Program-made: the position numbers and the translations under genes | Assembly (NCBI GenBank): GCA_016748015.1 | Contig: JAAOMT010000134.1 | Span: 1,118,451 to 1,182,450, forward strand | Direction: 5' to 3' | Length of the DNA: 64,000 nt | Source: Geosiphon pyriformis | Lineage: Eukaryota; Glomeromycota; Glomeromycetes; Archaeosporales; Geosiphonaceae | Part shown: in pieces, positions 1 to 9,249 of the stretch | How positions within the stretch are numbered: the first letter of the stretch is position 1 | Layout of the letters: each line of letters starts with the position of its first letter | The notes under the pieces: generated by a model | Seen by the model: only the letters and a program-made list of their open reading frames with translations | Told to the model about the DNA's origin: nothing | The model's database searches: none

Positions 1-180
1 CAATGGAGCGACCAAAACACCCATTAGAGAGATTGATAATTTCTCCATAGAAGTCAACAGCATCATAGTACCAATCAAAGTACTTGTCATAGAAGCCACT
101 TAATATCAAGCACTTGTTGGGAACGACTGGCTGTCCAAAACCAACATGATCCTAGATTAGAACACCCAAGAGCTCCAGTT
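1..180 (+). pseudogene. Retropepsin-like protease C-terminal part, copy A
   Basis: The frame from base 2 reads as the second half of an aspartic protease: an NGAT segment, an EIDNF-like strand and, near base 115, the VGNDWL motif that follows the flap in gypsy proteases. The catalytic Asp motif lies upstream of the window. Stop codons are present. The assignment rests on alignment with copy C (25199-25620), where the region is longer. Confidence 0.75.
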
Positions 181-579
181 TAGCCAGAATGGTCAACACA
201 TACAGGTACCAGCCACATGTGGCCACTTTAAGCCTATTATCACACCATCAACACCACTTATTGAATTTGAAGAAGAAAAAGCAAAACTCTCCTGAGAAGT
301 GTACCAAGTTTCATGGGCCAATGTCGATTACAATGAACTACCATCAATATTCATCTGGGACAACAATGACAACGAAAAAAAGAAACAAAGAAAAAAATCT
401 ATCTGGGAAGCCACCATCAATGCTTGGACTGACAACAACCAAAGTGAGATGCCACCAATTTTAGATTGGGAAAAAAAGAACAAGGAAAAAGGAAAAGGAA
501 AGGAAGAAAACATATCTGAAGAAACCACCACTGCAGAAGAAATAACTAGTGGCTGGGAAAGGGAATACTCATGTGAACC

Positions 580-1486
580 AATAAAAGAGCCATCATATAT
601 ACCTCTCAAATGCAAGGACTGTGAAAAGAAACTGTTCTCAATGAGAGCTTGGGTAGTGCCAGACAAAGACTACTAGATGCAAATCCATTACTATTGCAAG
701 CCCTGCCATAGAGAACGATATGACTACCCAAAAAGACAAGACAAGTGAGACAACAAACCATGTCTTACTTGTGGTGAACAATTACTCGACAAAGAAATGT
801 GGAATGACATTCCTGGTCAAAAAGGAATGTGTGACACTTTGTGCCAATATATGATCCTCATCAGTAACTGGGTGAGTTGTGATATGTCCATCACAGCAGC
901 ATGGCACTGAGCTATATCCCACCTAAATGGCTATCCACATGACAAGGATAAGATCTGGCAAATGGCCAATGCCAAAGTAGAAGGCGCTTTGCCCAGTGAA
1001 ATTCTGGAGATCAAGAATAACTCTTTAGAACCAACAGACATTGTTTTGGTTTTCAACCCAAATGCCTTTATCAACTTAGAAAACAGCCCAAAAGAATTCT
1101 ATGAACACTATCAGAATCTAGCACCCATAAGAGAAGAGCAAAAACAATGCTTAGAAAAAATCAACACCCAATTATGTGATCACTGTTTGATTCCATATGA
1201 CTTCCAATTCTGTGATGATTGTGACTTCATTTACAATCCACCACTATGCATGATCTACATGATCCCTGAAGAAGAAGAACCAATCAACAGCTATGCATCA
1301 GAATTGGAATTGAGTTCCAACTCCAATTTAAACTCTAACAACGACGATAACAAAAATAATGATTCCAGCTCTGTTCAAAATGGCTATAACAATGACAATG
1401 ATTCCAACTCAGATTCAAACTCCGATTCAAACTACAAACAATATATCACACTCTCTGACCTTATCAAGGAGCAAGAACTGAAATAG
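580..1486 (+). pseudogene. Cys-rich module and Ser/Asn-rich linker of pol, copy A
   Basis: Between protease and dUTPase lies a stretch I cannot assign to a known domain. It has repeated Cys pairs: CKDC near base 610, a YYCKPC segment near 695, CLTC near 762, CDTLC near 832, then LCDHC and CDDCDF near 1165-1220. This spacing suggests two or three zinc-binding ribbons. It ends in an acidic, Ser/Asn/Asp-rich low-complexity tract (1310-1440) that probably forms a flexible linker before the dUTPase. The 962-1486 part is a 174-codon open frame; the 5' part is broken by stops. The same module is found in copies B and C, so it belongs to the element. Function unknown. Confidence 0.7.
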
Positions 1487-1510
1487 TTCAGTGATAATAA
1501 TAAAGGTATC

Positions 1511-1975
1511 ATGCCAGAACGTGCACATGATACTAATGCAGAATTTGATCTGAGATATTCAGAAAAAGACGTCATCAAATTGGAATCCCATTCGCACACT
1601 TGCATCAATCTGAAAATAGCACTGGAAATTCCAGCAACAACAATGGTTCAATTAGCATCTAGAAGTAGTTTAGTGAAAAAGGAAATAAACATTAGAAAAG
1701 GAATAATTGATGCAAGATATGTGGGAAATATTATTGCTATGCTACAAAATAACTTAGAAAAGGCCTATGTTATAGAGCCAAATGAAAGGATAGCACAGGC
1801 AATATTCCTGCCTCTGGTGAAAATAGCTCAGTTAGTTTTAGTGAGAAATAGGAAAGAATTAGGAATAACAGCAAAAGGAATACAAAGATTTGGATCAACA
1901 GGTAGAATAGATGTACCAGTTAATATGGTGGAAGAAAAAATTATTGGCCAAGGAGAAATAATCTCAACCAGTTAA
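1511..1975 (+). pseudogene. dUTPase (trimeric dUTP pyrophosphatase) domain, copy A
   Basis: This 154-codon open frame starts with ATG and covers a whole trimeric-type dUTPase, which hydrolyses dUTP to dUMP and keeps uracil out of new DNA. Motif 1 appears as AEFDLR (residues 10-15), motif 2 as SRSSL, motif 3 as GIIDARYVGNI with the conserved Asp, Tyr and Gly, motif 4 as ERIAQAIF and motif 5 as FGSTG, the phosphate-binding tail. Of the three copies here this one keeps motifs 3 and 5 best. It lies between the Cys-rich module and the reverse transcriptase and would be part of a Pol polyprotein. Frame breaks on both sides mean it is not expressed as the original fusion. Confidence 0.88.
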
Positions 1976-2029
1976 ACAATTTCCATTTCACCATATAGCT
2001 GATACATATTAGCAATAGAAAAGAGAAAG

Positions 2030-3280
2030 AAGGAGCAAAAACAGATTTTTGAAGCAGAAGCAACCCTTTGTGAATCAGAAGAAATTGGACTTATCAATCT
2101 ACACATACCAGCCAAAAGTCATAACCATATCAAAATTTCCATCTACAACAACACTGAAAATGTTGTAGAAATATCAGAAAAAACCACTCTTGGATATTTA
2201 ACCACATAAATTGAAAATCAAGCACCAAGCAGTATTCCAGATTTTTCACAGCTTTGTGGATATGTGGACATTACATCACAAACCATTTATGGACGAAACA
2301 AATGTTATCTGTTACAGCCAGAACAATTGGAACAGATAAACATAGGAAATCTAGATTCACTTCAACAGATGCAACTAAAGATGTTACTCAATAATTTCAA
2401 TGATATCTTCACCAGTGAAAATGAATTTGGCAGAACTAATATTATCTAGCATCAGATCAAGACTAAAGATGCAATGCCAATTAAACAGCAAGCATATAGG
2501 GTACCACCAGCCAGCCATGAAATCATCTATCAAGAGATCAACCAAATGCTTGACAATAGGTTAATTCAGCCATGAATGAGCTCATGGTCATTACCAGTAG
2601 TACTCATCTGTAAGAAAAATGGAAAAATCCAATTTTGTGTAGACTACAGAAAACTCAATGGTGTAATTCGTGAAGACAGCTATCCAACTCTATGGATACA
2701 AGAACTATTCAACACTTTCAGTGAAAACAAATGGTTCTCAATGTTAGACTTGGATAGTGGTTATTGACAAGTAGCCATGGATCCAGCCGACAAAGAAAAA
2801 ATAGCATTCACCACAAGAGAGAGAAACTTTGAATTTGAAGTTATGCCATTCAGCTTAATTAATGCTTCAGTTATATTCCAATGCTAAATGAAATTGTGTA
2901 TACCAGCTTATTGTGGAAATCAGTAGTTGTATATTTGGATAACACCAATGTGTTCTCAAAAACATTTGATGATCATCTACATTATCTCCAACAAGTGTTC
3001 GAAAGACTATGACAAGCAGGATTAAAATTGAATGCAACAAAGTATTTTTTTGGCAAAACAGAACTAAAATTCTTGGAACACATAGTTAGCAAAGATGGCA
3101 TAAAAACAGATTCAGAGAAAATAGAGATAGTAAAAAACTTTCCAATACCAACCAATGTAACCAAACTGAAATCATTCTTGGAATTTGCGAGCTATTATAG
3201 ACACTTCATAAAAAATTTTTCAAAAATAGCACAACCACTCAATGATCTTCAAACCAAAAATGCAAAGTATAAATGAACTG
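2030..3280 (+). pseudogene. Pre-RT region and reverse transcriptase, copy A
   Basis: The first part (about 2030-2450) is the beta-rich stretch that precedes gypsy reverse transcriptases (FSQLCGYVDI, then a long helix). The polymerase starts near 2500, with SWSLPVVLI and CVDYRKLN at 2576-2660, then FSMLDLDSGY (2730-2766) and KTFDDH near 2960. The last block (3028-3276) has FFGKTELKFLEHIVSKDG and the thumb. It would copy element RNA into DNA in virus-like particles. Stops at 2449, 2572 and 2767, and a frameshift near 2885 where the copies read QWLM, break it. Confidence 0.9.
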
Positions 3281-3284
3281 AAAC

Positions 3285-3720
3285 CCAGCAAGAAGCATTT
3301 GACATCTTAAGAAGAAAGCTTATTTACAGTATTGATCTATCCAGATCATAATAAACCATTCATTATCACCACTAATGCATCAGGTCAAGCATTGAGAGCA
3401 GTATTATTTCAGAGAGGATTGGATAGAAGAGAACATCCAGTTACATATGCCAGCTGAGATTTGACTCCAGCCGAAAAAAACTATGGAATACCAAAATTAG
3501 AACATCTAGCAATCTATTGGGCAGTTATGAAATGGAAAGAATACTTAAGCCAAAAGTTTGAAGTGTACACAGATCACAAAAGATTGACATCACTCCAAAA
3601 ACAAGAATTTGGAGATGGAAAACAGTTAAGATGAAAAATGACTCTTTCGATATATACTTATATCATACATTATAAAAAGGGAAAAGACAATGGAAATGCT
3701 AACAGTTTGTTGTAAATAAG
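3285..3720 (+). pseudogene. RNase H domain, copy A
   Basis: The RT-linked RNase H follows directly. Landmarks are TTNASGQAL (first catalytic Asp replaced by Asn, as often in this subfamily), the LTPAEKNYG segment with its Glu near 3470, EVYTDHK near 3560 and YKKGKDNGNA near 3675. It would remove the RNA strand during reverse transcription. In-frame stops at about 3276, 3456 and 3633 fall at the same places as stops in copies B and C. About 250 bases of spacer without clear domains follow before integrase. Confidence 0.85.
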
Positions 3721-3983
3721 ACAAATTTAAGAACATTTTAACCCAAAAATATAACAAAACCAAAACAATACTCACAAAAATATAACAAAAGATGAACACA
3801 CAAAAATATCAACAACTTCAACATTATATAGATACTCAACAGTTCAAGGAGAAATTATCTCAACCAGAACAAAAGAAAATCAAACAACAATCCAAATATT
3901 TTATCACTTACCAAAATATACTTTATTAGAAAAATAGAAAAAATTCAAATCAACTAACCAGAGTAATTACAGAACCAGAAAAG

Positions 3984-5050
3984 GTGACAATACTGTTCAA
4001 CATGCACTCAGATCCAACTACAGAATATTTTTATAAAGAAGCAACCATGGAAAGAACCAGAAAGAGATACTATTGGCCATCAATGTATCCAGATATCATC
4101 CAATATGTGCAAAATTGTGATGCTTGTCAAAAAAGAGGAGAAACAAGACCCAGTGAACCATTGAGACCAATCAAAGTAGAACAACTATTTGATCATATTA
4201 AAATTGATTTAGTTGGACCATTGACAATTACCAGCAGAGACAACAGATATATTGCAGTAGCCATAGACTATCTTATTAAATGGCCAGAAGCCAAAGCAAT
4301 TCAAAGAGTGGATGCAGAATCTATTGCCGAATTTGTCTATCAAGATCTGATTTGTCGACATGGATGTACAAAAGAACTATTATCAGACCAAGGAACCCAT
4401 TTTGTAAATAAAACATTAGCAAAACTAAGCCAAAGATTCGGAATTAAGAGACCACTATCATCACCATACCATCTATAAACCAATGGATTAGTTGAAAAAT
4501 TTAATAGAACATTGTGTGAAGCAATAGCAAAACTCAGCCAAAAAAACCAGGACAAATGGGATTTGTTCATATCATCAGTATTATTTGCTTATCAAACAAT
4601 GAAGCAAGACACCACACAAGCAACACCATTTGAATTGATATATGGTAGAACAGCAACATTACCAGTTAAGATAAAGATTAACACATATCTAACTGAACCA
4701 ATAACAGAAAAAAATTTCCAAGAAACATTGTTAAGAAGAACATATGACTTAATGGAAACATTAGAAAACAAATAAAGAAGAGCAGCTAATAACATACAAA
4801 AGTCACAAGAGAAACAGAAAGAAAGACATGATAATTAACTACCAGACAAACCAGTTGAATTCAAGATTGGAGACAAAGTATTCTTATATTGTACCAAAGC
4901 AAAAAAACAATGAAGTGGAAAATTTGATAAACCATTTCACATAGAAGAAATTCTAGGGAATGGAGCTTACAAATTAAGACTGGATAACAAAATCTTAACC
5001 AAAGCAGCACATGGAGATCAACTGAAACCATACCACAACATCACACTACC
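3984..5050 (+). pseudogene. Integrase, copy A
   Basis: The N-terminal zinc-binding part has a His region and CDAC near 4115, in the context RYYWPSMYPDII. The catalytic core has IDLVGPLT (first Asp, near 4205), LLSDQGTHF (second Asp, near 4383) and NGLVEKFN (Glu, near 4490), the D,D-35-E set. A basic C-terminal part with FKIGDKVFL and GAYKLR (4860-4980) is the SH3-like tail of gypsy integrases. I see no chromodomain. Stops near 4477, 4773 and 4911 inactivate it. It would insert the cDNA into the host genome. Confidence 0.92.
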
Positions 5051-5186
5051 ATCTACTAGTAATATTTCACAATTAGGAGTACAGAAGATACTAGTCCAAC
5101 CAGAAGAAATTTCACGAGATCTAGAACCAATCATCATCATTGACAACAACACATTAAATTAATCCATCAAAAGAATATATAAAAAC

Positions 5187-5846
5187 ATGGTAGACGCGAC
5201 AAGAAATATCAGAAAAATAGAAATTACAGACAACATCCACTCACTAGCACAACAACTCTTTCAATTGATTCAACACCAAGAGATGTAAATTACAATTAAT
5301 CAACAAACCATCCGATATTAAGACACTAGAAAGACATTGCCACATAGAACACAGAAGAAAACAGAAAATACTATTGACAAAATCATTGTAAAAGTAAAAT
5401 TAGCAATAAAAGAGTTGACAAAAGAGTTACTATACCAAAAATTAACTAAAGAAACTTGGAATTGGTGAATACAACAATTTTCAAGAAACTATTGTTATTT
5501 TTATTTGAGACAACATGTAAATATTCAGAATCTATATATGGATAAAACAAAGCAATTATTTGATACAAAAATACTACAACAATTAGAATATTTTGTGGGA
5601 AAGAACAACTTATCTATACAGGCCCAAGCCATATACCAAATACATACAGCATTTCAGGATCAATCAGAAATCTTACTTAACAAAGCAATGGATATGGTTA
5701 CCAGTAATCAATTAGGAAAGATCACCAATGCTTAATTTGAAGAATTACAGACTCAAATAACACAAGTAATTCTCGAAAATGAAATTCAGGAAATACTTCA
5801 AGAAGAGGAATTAACAGAGTTAGATTTTAATAGAGCTCAATATTAA
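5187..5846 (+). pseudogene. Accessory ORF after integrase, copy A
   Basis: A separate reading frame of about 220 codons starts after the integrase tail and ends immediately before the polypurine tract. It is helical and rich in Gln, Ile, Asn and Lys (for example LAQQLFQLI, QAQAIYQIHTAF and EIQEILQEEEL). I see no signal peptide, transmembrane segment or catalytic motif, so it is unlike an envelope gene. Copies B and C have the same frame in the same place, which supports a real third gene of the family. Several stops are present here. I do not recognise it. Confidence 0.6.
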
Positions 5847-5859
5847 AAGGAGGGAATAA
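5844..5859 (+). other. Polypurine tract, copy A
   Basis: An A/G-rich run, AAAAGGAGGGAATAA, abuts the 3' LTR, where plus-strand DNA synthesis is primed. The same run precedes the 3' LTR of copies B and C. Confidence 0.8.
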
Positions 5860-6686
5860 TGTTACTCATAGAAATATAGGGAATATATATATTAGCATAG
5901 TTATTAACCAATCAAAAGTAGACGTAGTAAAATGTGGAATTCCAGGATTCCTCTCAGGAATTGCAGGATTCCAGAAATCCCAGGATTCCTCTCAAAGGAA
6001 TTGCAGGATTCCAGAAATCCCAGAATTCCTGTTGTGAAGAATTGAGGAATTGAAGAATCTCAATTATGTATATATAACAGTAGAATTAGAAGCTAAAAAA
6101 AAGACAGACCTCTTAGTTTAGATTTTATCTAGACAACTTTCCAAACCACAAATAAATAACTGTTTGTTATCTCAAACCTGCTGCCACTATCAACACTTCA
6201 TGTTGATAGTAATTGATACTTAACCACGCTGGAACAATAGCTCTTAATTATGGCTATTGATGAAATACTAACTTGTAAACTGTCTTGGCTTATTTCTTTT
6301 TATTTTTATTTTTTTATTTCTTGCTTTGATTTTATTGTTGTTTACTAACTCTATTGAGGATTAACGCATGGGGTACTGATGTCAGGATAAACGTAACTGG
6401 TAAAAGACCCAGAAATAAGAGTAGAACACTCAATTGAGGATAGCTTACCAAGAGGAATACTGGCCATCAAGCTGAGAAAAAAATTGATGAAACTGCGGTT
6501 TCGGGAAGCTATGGATAAAACTATTACCATTGAATCTCTGTCCATTATACAAAAAACTCAACCAAACCCTTCAAATACAAATTTTTCAGACACAAACCTT
6601 CAGATCACTATTAATTGCAATTAGATTTAAACACCAAGTTATGGGTTTGTTATTTAATCCAACACCAGAAATAGTCACCTGTAATA
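5860..6686 (+). repeat. 3' LTR, copy A (827 bp)
   Basis: It begins TGTTACTCATAG and ends CACCTGTAATA, matching the TGTTAC...GTAACA termini of the other LTRs with one change at the end. The U3 part (5931-6035) has near-tandem copies of a unit around GGATTCC/CAGAAATCCC. A TATA-like run at 6069-6076 probably marks the promoter. The second half resembles all other LTRs here, while U3 differs from copy B. Confidence 0.9.
6069..6076 (+). promoter_or_regulatory. TATA-like box in LTR, copy A
   Basis: TATATATA lies at the same offset in all LTRs of this subtype, just after the repeated U3 block. It is the likely core promoter of the element. Confidence 0.5.
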
Positions 6687-7094
6687 GTAGTTAAGTATTA
6701 ATTACCATCAACATAAAGTGTTAATAGTGGAGAGTAAATTGAGATAGTGAATAATTATTTATTGATATTTGTGATGTGGAAGGTTTCTAACTGATAGATT
6801 CTGCTCTTTCTACTTTTAATGCTACTACTATATATACATAATTGATGTTTTACAAGATCACTCACATTCCTGAGTAATGTGCTATAATTTCTTGAGCAAT
6901 GTGTCATATTTTTTTGACATTGCTCTACATTGCTGAGCGATGTGTCTTGATTTCTGATATTGCTCCACATTGTTGAGCAATGTGCTATAATTTCTAACAT
7001 TGCTCTATATTGTTGAGCAATATGCTCATGTGCTAATTACTACTTGCTTATTGGTCTACTATTTTCTATAACTGTTTTCTTTTTATGAGTAACA
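6687..7094 (-). repeat. Truncated LTR fragment, reverse orientation
   Basis: From about 6690 the sequence matches the reverse complement of the gypsy LTR, starting in its middle (TTAAGTAT... then GTGTTAATAGTGGAGAG) and running to the LTR start at 7094 (GAGTAACA). It carries the palindromic GAGCAATGTG-type U3 repeats of copy B. Copy A ends exactly where this fragment begins, so copy A probably inserted into it; the other half would lie left of the window. Confidence 0.8.
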
Positions 7095-7582
7095 TTATAT
7101 AAGTAATGAATCTCTTAGCTGTAGAAAAGCATGTAAAAATCAAGAAAATCAAATAAATAAAATAACAATTTTCATCTCAATCATACTTTTATTGCTAATT
7201 TTTTTTCCTACCTTCAAATATCTGAACATTTTGGAATAAAAGATCACTTGTTGGTTATTTTTTACCTTTTCTTGAAACATGTAATTGCAGCATTTGAAGA
7301 TTATTGAATAAAATGTGACTGAAGAGTACATCTGATATCTGATATTGAATTCTAAGAGTGCCAATATGAGGTATAGAATTATACCAATATGTGATTATTT
7401 GTTGACAATACAAACTATCTTTTTACCTTCAAATTTTCCGGTTATCTTAGAAAAGTATAGTGACTGAGATATTTTATGAGACTAATCTTGCATATTGAAT
7501 CTATACTTATTCAATTCACTCTTTGAAGTTGAATTCCCTTTGATTTCTTTCATCATTCTATAATTTTGTTCTCCCTTATTAT
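7095..7582. other. Spacer between copies A and B
   Basis: AT-rich, about 490 bases. I see no gene or recognisable repeat apart from a short ATACCAATATG-type inverted motif near 7358-7390. Confidence 0.5.
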
Positions 7583-7586
7583 CTAT
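7583..7586. repeat. Target site duplication, left of copy B (CTAT)
   Basis: CTAT directly precedes the LTR end and is repeated at 17625-17628, right after the other LTR. A 4-bp duplication is what an integrase-mediated insertion leaves. Confidence 0.8.
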
Positions 7587-8453
7587 TGTTACAGGTGTTT
7601 ACTTGGTTGTTGGAGTAAATAACAAATCCATAACTTGGTGTTCAAGACTGTTGTCAATGATGGAAATCTGAAGGTGGGTTTATCTAAAGGTTTTGGTTGA
7701 GTTCTTTGTATAATGGACAGAGATTCAGTGATAATAGTTTTATCTGTAGCTTTCTGAAACCGCAGTTTCATCAATTTTTTTCTCAGTGTGATGGCTGGTG
7801 TTTTTCCTGGTAAGCTAACTTCAATCAAGTGTCCTACTCTTATTTCTGGGTCTTTTACCAGTGCTATATACTGATGTCAGTACTCCGTGCGTTAATCCTT
7901 AATAGAGTTAGTAATAACAACAATTAAGATAAGAAAATAAAAGAAATAACATAAAATAAGCCAAGGCAATGAACAAATTGATATCCTGTCAATAGCCATG
8001 ATCAAGAGCTATTGGTCCAGTGTGGTTATGTATCAATGATTATCAATATGAAGTGTTGATAGTGGAGAGTGGAATTGGATGGTGAATGATTTTTATTTAT
8101 TTATTATTTGTGAATGGAAGATTTTTAACTAATGGATTCTTCTCTTTCTACTTCTACCACTACTACTATATATATATGATTAATGTTTTATAAGATTGCT
8201 TATATTCCCGAATGATGTGCTATGATTTTTGAGCAATGTTCACATTGCTGAACAATGTGCTCTAATTTTCTAACATCGTTCCACATTGTTGAGCAATGTG
8301 CCATGTTTTCTGACATTGCTCCACATTATTAAATAATGTGCTATAATTTCTGACATTGCTCCACATTGCTGAGCAATGTGTTCACATGCTAAATACTATT
8401 CTTTTATTGGTCCACTATTTTCTATATCTGTTTTCTTTCTTTTATGAGTAATA
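7587..8453 (-). repeat. 3' LTR, copy B (867 bp)
   Basis: On the plus strand it runs from TGTTACAGGTG to GAGTAATA. U3 (about 8195-8385) has several near-tandem units of about 36 bp, each holding an interrupted palindrome of the CACATTGCTGAGCAATGTG type. It keeps the 7703-7830 segment that the partner LTR has lost. A TATA-rich run lies near 8167-8177. Confidence 0.92.
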
Positions 8454-8466
8454 TTATCTCCTCCTT
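8454..8466 (-). other. Polypurine tract, copy B
   Basis: On the minus strand AAAAGGAGGAGATAA directly precedes the 3' LTR, matching copies A and C. Confidence 0.78.
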
Positions 8467-9204
8467 TTAATATTGAGCTCCATCGAAATCTTTGTTTTGA
8501 ATTAATTTTAATACTTTTTTTTCAAGTATTGTTTGTTTGACTTTGTTCTTCACGTCTTCTACTTGTGTATTGTTCATTCTTCCCTATTGGTTAATAGTTA
8601 TGATTTCTATGTTAAAGTGTAACAGTATTTCTGAATAGTTTTGAAATATGTTGTGCAGTCAGTAAATTGTTTTCACATGCAGTATTGAGTTTGTCTTTTT
8701 CTCAATAAATTTTTCAATTTGTTGTATTATGTTTTGGTTAAATATCTTCTTGGATTTGTTGATATACAACTCTTGAATATTTAACTTCTAACCTAACTGG
8801 TAGTAACAGTATAATATTGGAAGTTGTTTTGTCCATTGCTTTCAATTCTCTTTTGTAAATTCTTCTGTTGGTGCCATAATAGGTATTTTTCCAAAAGTGT
8901 TCTTTACTTTTTTTATTATGTTATCTGATCTGTTTTTATTATTTTTTGGTAACTGCTAATATAGTGTATTCTTTGTCTTACTTTTAGTGTTTCAATAGCA
9001 AATTGTTTGGTTGTTAACAATAATTTCCAAGTCTGAAGCTTGTTGACTTAAAGCCTGGAATAACTGTTGAGCTATGATGTGAATATGATCTGGTATTTCC
9101 ATTTTCTTGGTTGCTTTTGTTACATATACTGTGTTTTTATATACTCTTTTATTGTTTGATTTTACATGTTTGATCCAATAATTATGATTGGTTTCAGATC
9201 TCAT
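8467..9204 (-). pseudogene. Accessory ORF after integrase, copy B
   Basis: This is the same unknown post-integrase gene as in copies A and C. The first 70 codons (8992-9204) are open and include the IHIIAQQLFQALSQQ and LEIIVNNQTI segments, matching the ITDNIHSLAQQLFQ segment of copy A. The rest is broken by stops and shifts and ends next to the polypurine tract. No membrane or catalytic motif is visible. Function unknown. Confidence 0.55.
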
Positions 9205-9249
9205 GGAATCTCATCTGGTTGGACTAGTATTTATTGTATTCTTAATTAT

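Larger units (their letters stand above)
1..6686 (+). mobile_element. Ty3/gypsy LTR retrotransposon, copy A (5' end outside window)
   Basis: Remains of one gypsy-type element enter the window inside the protease and run to the end of the 3' LTR. In order I see the protease tail, Cys-rich module, Ser/Asn linker, dUTPase, reverse transcriptase, RNase H, integrase (so Ty3/gypsy rather than copia order), an accessory ORF, a polypurine tract and an LTR. Many frameshifts and stops make it a dead copy. Copies B and C in this window are relatives and allow each piece to be aligned. The 3' LTR ends inside a reverse-oriented LTR fragment, so the insertion is nested. Confidence 0.93.

Noticed and set aside
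3270-3640. In-frame TGA codons at Trp positions as a sign of an alternative genetic code
   Set aside because: The same positions are TAG or TAA in other copies, and host genes here use TGG for Trp and TGA as stop. Mutation explains it.
5187-5846. Post-integrase ORF as an envelope gene
   Set aside because: No signal peptide, transmembrane segment or Cys pattern; composition is that of soluble helices.
8195-8385. Regularly spaced palindromic repeats, CRISPR-like at first glance
   Set aside because: The units lie inside the LTRs of copy B and a related fragment, have no unique spacers, and the genome is eukaryotic.
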